From the NCBI GenBank assembly GCA_009784145.1, contig WRCI01000037.1, positions 1 to 12,260 on the forward strand: a stretch of 12,260 bases of DNA, given 5' to 3'. This DNA comes from Methanobrevibacter sp. (GTDB lineage: Archaea > Methanobacteriota > Methanobacteria > Methanobacteriales > Methanobacteriaceae). The notes under the pieces were generated by a model. That model was not told the origin of the DNA. It did not search any database and worked only from the letters and a program-made list of their open reading frames with translations. Below are positions 1 through 7,000 of this stretch, piece after piece. The position numbers and the translations under genes were made by a program. Positions within the stretch are counted from its first letter, which is position 1. Every line of letters begins with the position of its first letter.

Positions 1-90
1 ATATAAAAAAAGTAATATTAGAAGATAAATAAGTAAGTAGAACACAAAATTAAATATTTTTTTAAATTTTAAACCATTAACAAATATTAT

Positions 91-210
91 TTTTTATAAA
101 TTTACTATTTTTTATAAATTTATTGTTTTCTTGTATAGATTTACTACTTATTTTTTATAAATTTACTATTTACTTTTCATAAACTTACTTTTACTTTTAA
201 TAAATTTACT
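91..210. repeat. Six imperfect ~21-bp repeats downstream of the UPF0200 gene
   Basis: A core resembling ATAAATTTACT recurs with its first base at 96, 114, 135, 157, 179 and 200, giving spacings of 18, 21, 22, 22 and 21 bases. Three copies (96, 157, 200) match the core exactly; the others differ by one to three bases. The tract ends a few bases from the stop of the UPF0200 gene, so on the minus strand it lies in or just after the 3' end of that transcript. Function is unknown. It may simply be a decaying tandem duplication in AT-rich DNA. The rest of 1-213 shows no gene. Confidence 0.55.
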
Positions 211-213
211 ATT

Positions 214-798
214 TTAATCAATGTATTTTTGGAAAAATGCACTGAATTGTTTTTTATAATAGAAGATATCACTTTCATTTATAATAATAAACTCGGAACA
301 TGCAATAACAGTACCAATACCAAATTTAAGTTCACGTTGATCTCTTTTTTGGAAATCTTTTAAGTTAAAAGAATCATCTTCACGATTTCTTTTTTTCAAC
401 CTTCTAAATCTTGTTTCAGGTGAAGAAAAAACAGAAACTATAATAAAATCATTAAAGTTTTCTTTAAACATATTAACTTCATAGGGACTCCTAATTCCTT
501 CTACTAATAATAAATCACTTTTTTCAGGTTCATCATCAGAGTCACTATTAAAATCATCCTCATTTAAATTATCATTTAAAAATTTCTTTATCTTTTCAAT
601 TGTAAGTTTAGCTAAGACATATTCGCCTTGTTCTTTTCTAAGATTAACTGCAGTTATTCCTGGAGCTTCATTTCTTTTTTCAGCTTCTTCTCTTACAATA
701 TCTCCCATACTAACTACAGAAATACCTTTAGTTTTAGCAAATTCAGATACTAAACTTTTTCCAGAACCTGGAAGACCAGACACACCAATAATTTTCAT
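214..798 (-). CDS. UPF0200 family P-loop nucleotide kinase-like protein
   Basis: This 194-residue protein belongs to the archaeal UPF0200 family of small P-loop NTPases, related in fold to dephospho-CoA kinase and other nucleoside monophosphate kinases. The substrate is not established. A Walker A motif, GLPGSGKS, lies at residues 8-15 after a beta strand (KIIGVSG). LVEGIRSPYE at 98-107 forms the second core strand and a substrate-side arginine. An arginine-rich lid-like stretch lies at 130-142, and a conserved tail segment with RDxxE and FGIG lies at about 152-162. Residues about 76-94 are an acidic, serine-rich insert (NEDDFNSDSDDEPEKSD) that looks like a lineage-specific expansion. The ATG is preceded by AAGGGATT a few bases upstream (801-808), which supports this start. 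The next gene upstream on the same strand makes phosphopantothenate, so a CoA-related role is tempting but unproven. Cytoplasmic; family call firm, reaction unknown. Confidence 0.88.
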   Translation of the reverse strand: MKIIGVSGLPGSGKSLVSEFAKTKGISVVSMGDIVREEAEKRNEAPGITAVNLRKEQGEYVLAKLTIEKIKKFLNDNLNEDDFNSDSDDEPEKSDLLLVEGIRSPYEVNMFKENFNDFIIVSVFSSPETRFRRLKKRNREDDSFNLKDFQKRDQRELKFGIGTVIACSEFIIINESDIFYYKKQFSAFFQKYID

Positions 799-800
799 AT

Positions 801-808
801 AATCCCTT
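801..808 (-). promoter_or_regulatory. Ribosome binding site of the UPF0200 gene
   Basis: The minus strand reads AAGGGATT with its GGG five bases before the ATG at 798. This is a partial match to the archaeal GGAGGTGAT consensus and fixes the start. Confidence 0.45.
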
Positions 809-846
809 AATTGTTTTATATTATTTAAAAATAAAATTGTAGATGA

Positions 847-854
847 TTTATAAG
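847..854 (-). promoter_or_regulatory. Candidate TATA box of the UPF0200 gene
   Basis: The minus strand reads CTTATAAA about 48 bases upstream of the ATG. Archaeal transcription starts about 25 bases downstream of box A, so this would give a leader of about 24 bases that still contains the ribosome binding site. AT-rich surroundings make chance matches common. Confidence 0.4.
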
Positions 855-990
855 TTTTTTTAAATCTCCTTATTTTTTTGATATACTTAAAATTATATTC
901 AGTACATTGAAGTAATTATATTTATGTTTAATAACATATAATTGTTATGATTTATAATTAATTTATAAAAATGAAATAATAGTTTTTAAA

Positions 991-1044
991 TTGTATTTTT
1001 AGTATTGTATTTTTCTACTGTCGTGTTTTTACTGTTGTATTTTG
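991..1044. repeat. Four imperfect 14-16-bp repeats (TTGTATTTTT)
   Basis: Copies of TTGTATTTTT or close variants begin at 991, 1005, 1021 and 1035 (the third reads TCGTGTTTTT, the fourth TTGTATTTTG). They lie between the two minus-strand genes, about 50-100 bases past the stop of the phosphopantothenate synthetase gene. They are slightly less AT-rich than the surroundings. No function is evident. Confidence 0.45.
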
Positions 1045-1075
1045 ATACCAGATATTTAATATATTTTATAATAAT

Positions 1076-1080
1076 AAAAA
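1076..1080 (-). terminator. Possible oligo-T terminator of the phosphopantothenate synthetase gene
   Basis: On the minus strand a run of five T occurs about 15 bases after the TAA stop. Archaeal intrinsic termination needs only a T tract, but such runs are common in this DNA, so support is weak. Confidence 0.25.
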
Positions 1081-1094
1081 TATATACAACAATC

Positions 1095-1832
1095 TTATTC
1101 TTTTATTTCAATTGATTTTAATGAAGATTTTAGATTATCTTCATTAGAAAAATCATTTACTAAATTTTTTAAGCAATCATCACTTTTTAATTTATATTTT
1201 TTAGCTAAATCTATCATTAAAGGAATAGCTCTAACTATATTATCTACAATTGTAATGTCTGCAGTTTGAGCTGTTCTGGACAAAGGATTTAAATCAATAG
1301 CTATAACTTTTTTCCCGCTTTTAGTTAAAATTTCTGTTCTATCACCATCTTCTAAAGAAACCAATACTACATCCGCAGAATATATTCCTTTTTCACTTGC
1401 AGTAGCTCTAGGAGAATCTATACTATTAATATATTTAAGTTTTTCATCATCTGTACCTAAAATATTATAATAACCATATTTTTTAAATAAATCTTTAATA
1501 ATAGAAACTCTTTTTGCTGTTCTATAAAATAAATTAATCTCAATTTTTGAATTAGTTATATTAGCTAATTCTATAATATTTTCAATAGCTAATGCAGTAT
1601 TATTTCCATTTACAGAAATTACTGATTTTTTTGCTAAAAGTAAACAGGCTACCCCTACTTCAATAGATTTATATGCAGTTTCAATAGTTTTTTCACCTAA
1701 AAGATAATCAAAAGCTTCTCCTCTACCATGAGCTATCATTCCTGATTCAGCTAAATATCCTTCTTTATGAGCTTTTTTAATTTTTTCTCTTAAAATAAGA
1801 GATTCATATCTGGGATGGTTTTTAGGTATCAT
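1095..1832 (-). CDS. 4-phosphopantoate--beta-alanine ligase (phosphopantothenate synthetase)
   Basis: This 245-residue cytoplasmic enzyme is the archaeal COG1701 phosphopantothenate synthetase. It joins 4-phosphopantoate to beta-alanine with ATP, giving 4'-phosphopantothenate, AMP and diphosphate. With pantoate kinase it replaces the bacterial pantothenate synthetase/pantothenate kinase steps of coenzyme A synthesis. Family blocks are all visible: HPRYESL near the N-terminus (6-12), HGRGEAFDYLLGE (35-47), SVNGN (73-77), NLFYRTAKR (100-108), DLNPLSRTAQ (180-189) and ITIVDNIVRA (193-202). The length is usual for the family, and the last 35 residues are variable and charged. The ATG has no Shine-Dalgarno site; a TTTATAAA box lies 25 bases upstream, so the message is probably leaderless. 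The gene runs divergently from the small membrane protein gene and is codirectional with the UPF0200 gene 296 bases downstream. The gap and the latter's own promoter argue against one tight operon. Confidence 0.93.
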   Translation of the reverse strand: MIPKNHPRYESLILREKIKKAHKEGYLAESGMIAHGRGEAFDYLLGEKTIETAYKSIEVGVACLLLAKKSVISVNGNNTALAIENIIELANITNSKIEINLFYRTAKRVSIIKDLFKKYGYYNILGTDDEKLKYINSIDSPRATASEKGIYSADVVLVSLEDGDRTEILTKSGKKVIAIDLNPLSRTAQTADITIVDNIVRAIPLMIDLAKKYKLKSDDCLKNLVNDFSNEDNLKSSLKSIEIKE

Positions 1833-1857
1833 ATATATTTTAAATATTGTAGCAATG

Positions 1858-1865
1858 TTTATAAA
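1858..1865 (-). promoter_or_regulatory. TATA box of phosphopantothenate synthetase, predicting a leaderless mRNA
   Basis: TTTATAAA lies with 25 bases between it and the ATG at 1832. Archaeal start sites fall about 22-27 bases downstream of this box, which puts the first base of the transcript at or within a few bases of the start codon. The absence of any Shine-Dalgarno match before the ATG agrees with this. Confidence 0.5.
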
Positions 1866-1995
1866 TTTATTGATATTTAGAATTATGAAGTATTATCTTA
1901 TTTAAAAGAAATTTTATTTATATATAATTATTTATTTTATTTAAGAATATATAATTATTTATATAATAATCTATATAATAATTTTATAATAGTAA

Positions 1996-2005
1996 TTATA
2001 TATAA
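1996..2005 (+). promoter_or_regulatory. Candidate TATA box of the small membrane protein gene
   Basis: A TATATA-containing box lies about 50 bases upstream of the ATG, predicting a start near 2026 and a leader of about 25 bases that carries the ribosome binding site. The 218-base divergent region is almost pure AT, so other boxes are possible. Confidence 0.35.
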
Positions 2006-2039
2006 TAGTTCATTATAATATAAAAAAAATTAGTTAATT

Positions 2040-2047
2040 GGAGTGAT
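2040..2047 (+). promoter_or_regulatory. Strong ribosome binding site of the small membrane protein gene
   Basis: GGAGTGAT, three bases before the ATG at 2051, is close to the full archaeal anti-Shine-Dalgarno complement GGAGGTGAT. It is the best such site in the window and supports this short gene being real. Confidence 0.7.
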
Positions 2048-2050
2048 AAA

Positions 2051-2254
2051 ATGATAGAAGATGATGATGAGATTCCTATAATAATAAAAAGTAGTATAAG
2101 TAAAGCAGGTATTTTTATTGGAATTTTAATGATTGTAATGGCTATTACATGGATTGCTTCAAAATTAGGGTTAATTCCTCCGATTATTTTTGATATGTGG
2201 CCACAAATAGCTCTTATAGTAATAGGAATATTTATTGTTTATAAATCATTGTAA
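2051..2254 (+). CDS. Small two-helix membrane protein, LiaI/DUF5668-like
   Basis: This is a 67-residue protein with an acidic N-terminus (MIEDDDE), a first hydrophobic helix at about 18-38, a short loop (LGLIPPIIFDMWP, 40-51) and a second helix at about 52-66 ending in YKSL. The hairpin with a WP turn followed by a hydrophobic IGI segment resembles the short transmembrane repeat of LiaI/LiaF- and DUF5668-type proteins, whose role in archaea is unknown. The charge pattern suggests both ends lie on the same side of the membrane. The strong ribosome binding site and codon-like sequence support it as a gene despite its size. It stands between the divergent phosphopantothenate synthetase gene and the M42 peptidase gene 242 bases downstream, without a visible operon. 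Its 3' end is duplicated in the DNA that follows. Membrane nature is well supported; the family assignment is tentative. Confidence 0.72.
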   Translation: MIEDDDEIPIIIKSSISKAGIFIGILMIVMAITWIASKLGLIPPIIFDMWPQIALIVIGIFIVYKSL

Positions 2255-2380
2255 TAATTATATAATTATTGAGATTATTGTTTATGAATCATTGTATATT
2301 GCTGATATAAAGCATTGTGATTATTTTGTATATGTTATTGTATATTATTATATAATACATTGTGATTATTGTATAGTTCA
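2234..2380 (+). repeat. Decaying duplication of the 3' end of the small membrane protein gene
   Basis: The 20 bases at 2234-2253, which encode the last residues of the small protein, recur at 2277-2296 with one mismatch, 43 bases later. A second related element, CATTGTGATTATT, occurs at 2313 and 2358. The shared CATTGT cores therefore sit at 2247, 2290, 2313 and 2358, which fits a two-part unit of about 66-68 bases repeated twice. The tract fills much of the gap to the peptidase gene. Confidence 0.5.
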
Positions 2381-2409
2381 TTACTTAACAATTTTCAATA
2401 AATTTTAAG

Positions 2410-2417
2410 TTTATATA
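2410..2417 (+). promoter_or_regulatory. Candidate TATA box of the M42 peptidase gene
   Basis: TTTATATA fits box A and predicts a start near 2438, leaving a leader of about 60 bases that keeps the GGTGA site. A second box (CTATATATAG, 2459-2468) would start transcription at about 2489, inside the ribosome binding site, so the first is preferred. Confidence 0.35.
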
Positions 2418-2487
2418 TAAATAAATATAATTTATTTTGTAAAAAGTTTTGTAATAGACTATATATAGATTATTTTAATTATAATTT

Positions 2488-2492
2488 GGTGA
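2488..2492 (+). promoter_or_regulatory. Ribosome binding site of the M42 peptidase gene
   Basis: GGTGA, four bases before the ATG at 2497, matches the core of the archaeal Shine-Dalgarno consensus. It favours this ATG over the in-frame ATG three codons later. Confidence 0.6.
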
Positions 2493-2496
2493 AAAA

Positions 2497-3522
2497 ATGG
2501 ATTTAATGGAAAAATTGTCAAGCACCAATGGAATCTCTGGATTTGAGGGAAATATTGTTGATATTATTAAAGAAGAACTTGAAACTTATGTTGATGAAAT
2601 CCAAGATGATTTAATGGGAAATGTTATAGCTATAAAAAAAGGAGACAAAAAAGGAAAAAAAGTAATGTTAGCTGCACATATGGATGAAATAGGGCTAATG
2701 GTTAGACATATTGATAAAAAAGGATTTGTTAAATTTTCTAAAATTGGTGGAATTAATGATCAGATGCTATTAAATCAAACAGTAACAATACATGGAAAAG
2801 ACGGAGATATAACTGGTGTTATTGGATCAAAACCTCCTCATATAATGAAAGCTGCTGAAAGAAAAAAAGTCATTGAATATGAAAATATGTTTATTGACAT
2901 AGGTGTTTTTTCAAAAAAAGAAGCTGAAAAATTAATAGCTATTGGAGATCCAATTAGCTTTAAAGCCACTTATGAAAAATTCCCCAATGATATTATTATG
3001 GGAAAAGCTTTAGATAACCGTATTGGTTGTTATATAATGATTGAAACCATGAAAAGAATAGATTCAAATTCTACTATTTATGGTGTAGGAACTGTACAAG
3101 AAGAAGTAGGTTTAAAAGGAGCTAAAACTTCTTCATTTAAAATAAACCCAGATATAGCTTTTGCTTTAGATGTGACAATAGCTGGTGATCATCCTGGAAT
3201 TAAACCAGACGAAGCACCAGTTTTCATTGGCAAAGGTCCTGCTGTAGTTCTTGTTGATGCTAGTGGTCGAGGAATTATAACTCCTGAAAAGGTTAAAAAT
3301 CTTGTAATTTCAGCTGCAGAAGAAAATAATATTAAGTATCAGCCTGAAGTAAGTGAAGGGGGTACAACTGATGGTTCAGCTATTATTTTAACAAGAGACG
3401 GAATTCCAACAGGTGTTGTTTCTGTACCAACAAGATATATTCATACAACTGTAAGTATAGCTAGTATGAAAGATATTGAAGCTACCATTGATTTGTTGGT
3501 TAAAACAATTGAGAAATTATAA
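2497..3522 (+). CDS. M42 family metallo-aminopeptidase (TET/endoglucanase M type)
   Basis: This 341-residue cytoplasmic peptidase is of family M42. Members form large tetrahedral (TET) dodecamers and remove N-terminal residues from peptides produced by the proteasome; some databases label them endoglucanase M. All catalytic elements are present: H61 and the catalytic aspartate D63 in AAHMDEIG, the bridging metal ligand D173 in ALDNRIG, the general base E202 and ligand E203 in [10 protein letters not shown]225 in ALDVT, and H316 in RYIHT. The [10 protein letters not shown] block (286-295) is the usual substrate-side loop. Residues of about 65-160 form the inserted oligomerisation domain with the SKPPH signature. 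The length is normal and there is no signal peptide. The residue specificity cannot be read from the sequence. The gene appears single, with its own promoter and ribosome binding site and a clear T-rich terminator. Confidence 0.95.
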   Translation: MDLMEKLSSTNGISGFEGNIVDIIKEELETYVDEIQDDLMGNVIAIKKGDKKGKKVMLAAHMDEIGLMVRHIDKKGFVKFSKIGGINDQMLLNQTVTIHGKDGDITGVIGSKPPHIMKAAERKKVIEYENMFIDIGVFSKKEAEKLIAIGDPISFKATYEKFPNDIIMGKALDNRIGCYIMIETMKRIDSNSTIYGVGTVQEEVGLKGAKTSSFKINPDIAFALDVTIAGDHPGIKPDEAPVFIGKGPAVVLVDASGRGIITPEKVKNLVISAAEENNIKYQPEVSEGGTTDGSAIILTRDGIPTGVVSVPTRYIHTTVSIASMKDIEATIDLLVKTIEKL

Positions 3523-3527
3523 TAGAG

Positions 3528-3562
3528 TTTTTTATATTTTTCTCTTTAATTTTTTATTTTTT
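3528..3562 (+). terminator. Oligo-T terminator of the M42 peptidase gene
   Basis: Four closely spaced T runs of 5-6 (3528-3533, 3537-3541, 3550-3555, 3557-3562) begin six bases after the stop. This is the typical archaeal intrinsic terminator form, without a needed hairpin. Confidence 0.6.
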
Positions 3563-3709
3563 AATTTATTATTGTATAATATGTTTTTTTATAATATATT
3601 CTTTTATTAAATCTTTTTTTATTATATATTCATTTATATTATCTTTTTTTTATATTATATTCATTTATATATCTATTATTTTTATTTTTTAGATAAATTT
3701 ATTAATAAT

Positions 3710-3798
3710 CTTATTTTAAAAAAATATTCTTATTTTAAAAAAATATTCTTATTTAAAAAAATATTCTTATTTAAAAAAATTTTTATTTTAAAAAATTT
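3710..3798. repeat. Five-copy 18-19-bp tandem repeat upstream of the helicase-nuclease gene
   Basis: Units start at 3710, 3729, 3748 and 3766. The first two are identical over 19 bases. The third is the same unit less one T, and the fourth matches it but diverges at its end. A degraded fifth copy follows from about 3782. Each unit has a T-rich half (CTTATTTT) and an A-rich half (AAAAAAATATT), with the A tracts phased at just under two helical turns. Such phased A tracts bend DNA. Whether this affects the promoter about 170 bases downstream is unknown. Confidence 0.65.
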
Positions 3799-3970
3799 AT
3801 AATAATATAGTATATAATAAAAAATATAATAAATTAGTTTAATGAAAATTCAAAAGAACTTATTATACATATCTAATTTAAAAAGAATATTTGATTTAGC
3901 TATAAAAAAAGCTATGTTTTAAGATATTAGAAAAGTTTATTAATAATAGAGTGTATAAATAACTAATGTA

Positions 3971-3978
3971 TTTATAAA
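3971..3978 (+). promoter_or_regulatory. Candidate TATA box of the helicase-nuclease gene
   Basis: TTTATAAA lies 37 bases upstream of the ATG, predicting a start near 4000 and a leader of about 15 bases that includes AGTGAT (4006-4011). Confidence 0.45.
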
Positions 3979-4005
3979 TGACTTAGTAAAATTTATTTAA
4001 TTTTT

Positions 4006-4011
4006 AGTGAT
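4006..4011 (+). promoter_or_regulatory. Ribosome binding site of the helicase-nuclease gene
   Basis: AGTGAT, four bases before the ATG at 4016, is a partial match to GGAGGTGAT and supports this start. The conserved N-terminal domain begins about ten residues later. Confidence 0.5.
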
Positions 4012-4015
4012 ATAA

Positions 4016-7000
4016 ATGGGAAAAACATCTTCAAATAACATTACTCAAGAGTTCATTAACTTAAGAAATAAGTTATTAGATTTAACTTTGAAAAATCAAC
4101 TTCTTAATTTTAAATCTAGGGCTAAAACTATTGAAGTAATCAATCAAACTCCTTTACAAATATATAACACACTTATTTTACAAAAAAAGAAGATGCAATT
4201 TGTTCCAAATAAAAAAGATACTGGAAGGTATAATAAACAAGTTTCAGAAAATGAAAATAGAGGAATTAAATCTAGAATATCTAATTTATGGGAACATCCT
4301 CCAATTGATTTAAGTATTTTTTCTGAGGGAGATATGTCTTTAAAGGCAGATTTAACTCCAAATGAACTTCAAAAGAGATTATTTTATATTAATCAACAAG
4401 CTAGTACAATGTTTCAAGAACAAGGTTATAATATTTTGTATTTAGCTATGGGATTTTTAGAATGGAGAGATAATATAAAACCAAAAGATGTTCATTTAGC
4501 TCCATTAATTCTAATTCCAGTCACTATGGAACGTAAAAAAGTTGGAAAATCATTTTACATAAGTTGGAATCAAGAAGATATTCAAACAAACATTTCACTT
4601 CAAGGAAAATTAGCTGAAGAAGGAATAGAGTTACCTGAATTTAAAATCACTTCTTATATTGAAGGTGTTGAACATTATATTCAAGATATTCGAAAAGCTA
4701 TTTCTAGTCGGAGAAATTGGAAAGTGAACAATGATATTGCTCTTGGATTTTTTTCATTTACTAAATTTGTAATGTATAATGATTTAAACCCTGAGAGTTG
4801 GGAAGAAAATGTTGATTTAACAAAACATGAACTTATAGAAGCTATATTCAATCCAAGTAAAAACAAACATGAATTTGCTTTTAATGAAGAAGATATTGAT
4901 AAAGAACTACTTTACAAAGATATGTATCAAGTTCTTGATGCAGATTCATCCCAAATAGCTGTAATTGAAGATGTTAAAGCTGGAAGAAATCTTGTGGTAG
5001 AAGGTCCTCCTGGAACTGGTAAGTCTCAAACTATTGTTAATTTAATTGCTGAATTACTTGCTTCTGGAAAAAGTGTTCTTTTTGTTAGTGAAAAAATGGC
5101 TGCTCTTGAGGTAGTAAAAAACAGATTAGATAGTGTGGGATTAGGTAAATTTGTACTAGAGCTTCATAGTCACAAAACAAGGCGAAGAAAACTTCTTAAA
5201 GATCTTCAAAAAGCATTGAATGTTAGGTCTATGGAAGATATTAAAGTAAATCAAATTTTAAGAAAGTTAGAAACTTTACGTCGTCAATTAGATGAATACG
5301 CAGATGTTATTCATCGCCCAGATTATGGAGTTAATATGTCTCCATTTGAGCTATATGGAATGAAAGAATCTGCTGATGCATATTTTTCAAAGAAAAAGAG
5401 GGATGATAAAAATTCTTTTTTAGCTCTTGTTAGATTTGAATCTCCTGAAAATTTTACTGTTAAAGATTTAGATGACATAATTATTGATCTTGAAAATTTA
5501 GCAGAGCTTCATGGAACTATAGCTAATAATAACCCTTGGGGTAATTGTAGTCCAAAAAGTTTGCTTCCTTCAGACTTAAGAGAAATTGAAATGCTTATTA
5601 AGGAAACGGTTGATGGTTTAGATGAATTTAATTTAGAAGCTGAACATCTTTATAATAAATTTGGTGTTAAAATTCCAAACACTTTAAGAGAATATGAAAA
5701 ATCAATAGATTCTCTAAATCTTCTAAATGATAAAAGTATTCATTTAGTTGATAGTTCTATTTTAACAAATAAATCTTGGTTAAATAATCCTAAAAAAGCT
5801 AATTCATTAATTGAAAAGCTTGAAGTATATCAAATGACAGCTAAAGTCATGAATAAGTTTAATGATAATATTCTTAGTGAAGATTTAGATAGTCTTATAG
5901 AGACCCTTGAAAAATCTGTTAATAAACGATTTAAACTATTTAGAAATAATGATTATGAAGAAGAACTTAAATTTATTTATAAATCAAAAACAAGTATTCC
6001 TAATGATAAAAAAGCTTTAAATGATATTAAAAAAGCTAGAGAACATATTACATTTAGAAAAGAAATTCATGAGCTTGATGAAATTGGAATTCAGTATTTT
6101 GGTGAGTTATGGCATTTAGATGCATCGATTGTTGATTTAAAAGAAGCAAGTAATTGGATAAGAAATTTCAACCACTTATTAAAAGAAGGTATTTATAGTG
6201 AAACAACTATTGAACTACTTTCTAATGAGCTTTTTAGTATAGATTCTAGTGGTGAAATTAAAGATTTCATTAAAGCAGGAAATAATTTTACTAAAAAACT
6301 TCTTAAATTAGAATCTAAATTAAATCCTAGAAGTAAATTAATTTTCAAAAAAGAAACTAAAGATGTTCCTTTTGAAAAATGGGAAAAACAACTAAATACT
6401 TGGAGAGGGCAACTTTCAAGTTTACATTTATGGTCTCAGTATTTAAATAAGAAAAATGCATGTTTAGCTAATGCTTCTAGTTTATTTGTTGATACAATAG
6501 AAAAAAGGAATATTAGTAAAGATGATGTTAAACCATTAGTTCTTGGAAATTTTGCAGATAGTCTTTTAAATATAGTTTTTAGTGAAAATCAAGCATTATC
6601 TACTTTTATTGGAGAATTACATCAAAATAAAATCACTGAATTTGAAGAACTTGATAAAAAAATCATTGAAATTAATCGTAGAAGAATTTTCCAAAAATTA
6701 AATAAAAAAATTCCTCAAGTATTTGGAGCTGGAGAAAACCCTGAAGCTAAAACATTAGCGGGTGAATTTACAAGAAAAAGAGGTCATCTTCCAGTTAGAA
6801 CACTTCTTGAAAAATCTGGAGGTTTAATTAAACAAATAAAACCTTGTTTTATGATGAGTCCTTTGTCTATTGCACAATATTTAGATCCAACAAACCCTAA
6901 ATTACAATTTGATGTTGTTATTTTTGATGAAGCTAGTCAGGTAAAGCCAGAAGATGCCCTTGGTGCTTTTATGAGAGCTAAAACTGCTGTTGTTATGGGA

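Larger units (their letters stand above)
3523..4015. other. 493-base intergenic region before the helicase-nuclease gene
   Basis: No supported gene is present. In order it holds the peptidase terminator, a T-rich tract with two copies of a TTATATT-CATTTATAT-like element (about 3620-3675), a five-copy 18-19-bp tandem repeat (3710-3798), about 150 bases of non-repetitive AT-rich DNA with a weak 26-codon open frame (3842-3922, no ribosome binding site), and the promoter of the large gene. Confidence 0.6.

Noticed and set aside
3900..3917. Small hairpin TAGC-loop-GCTA upstream of the helicase promoter
   Set aside because: Only a four-base stem with a ten-base loop; expected by chance.
3842..3922. 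26-codon frame starting MKIQKNLLYISN in the spacer before the helicase gene
   Set aside because: No ribosome binding site precedes the ATG, and such frames arise by chance in AT-rich DNA. It could be a leader peptide but nothing supports it.
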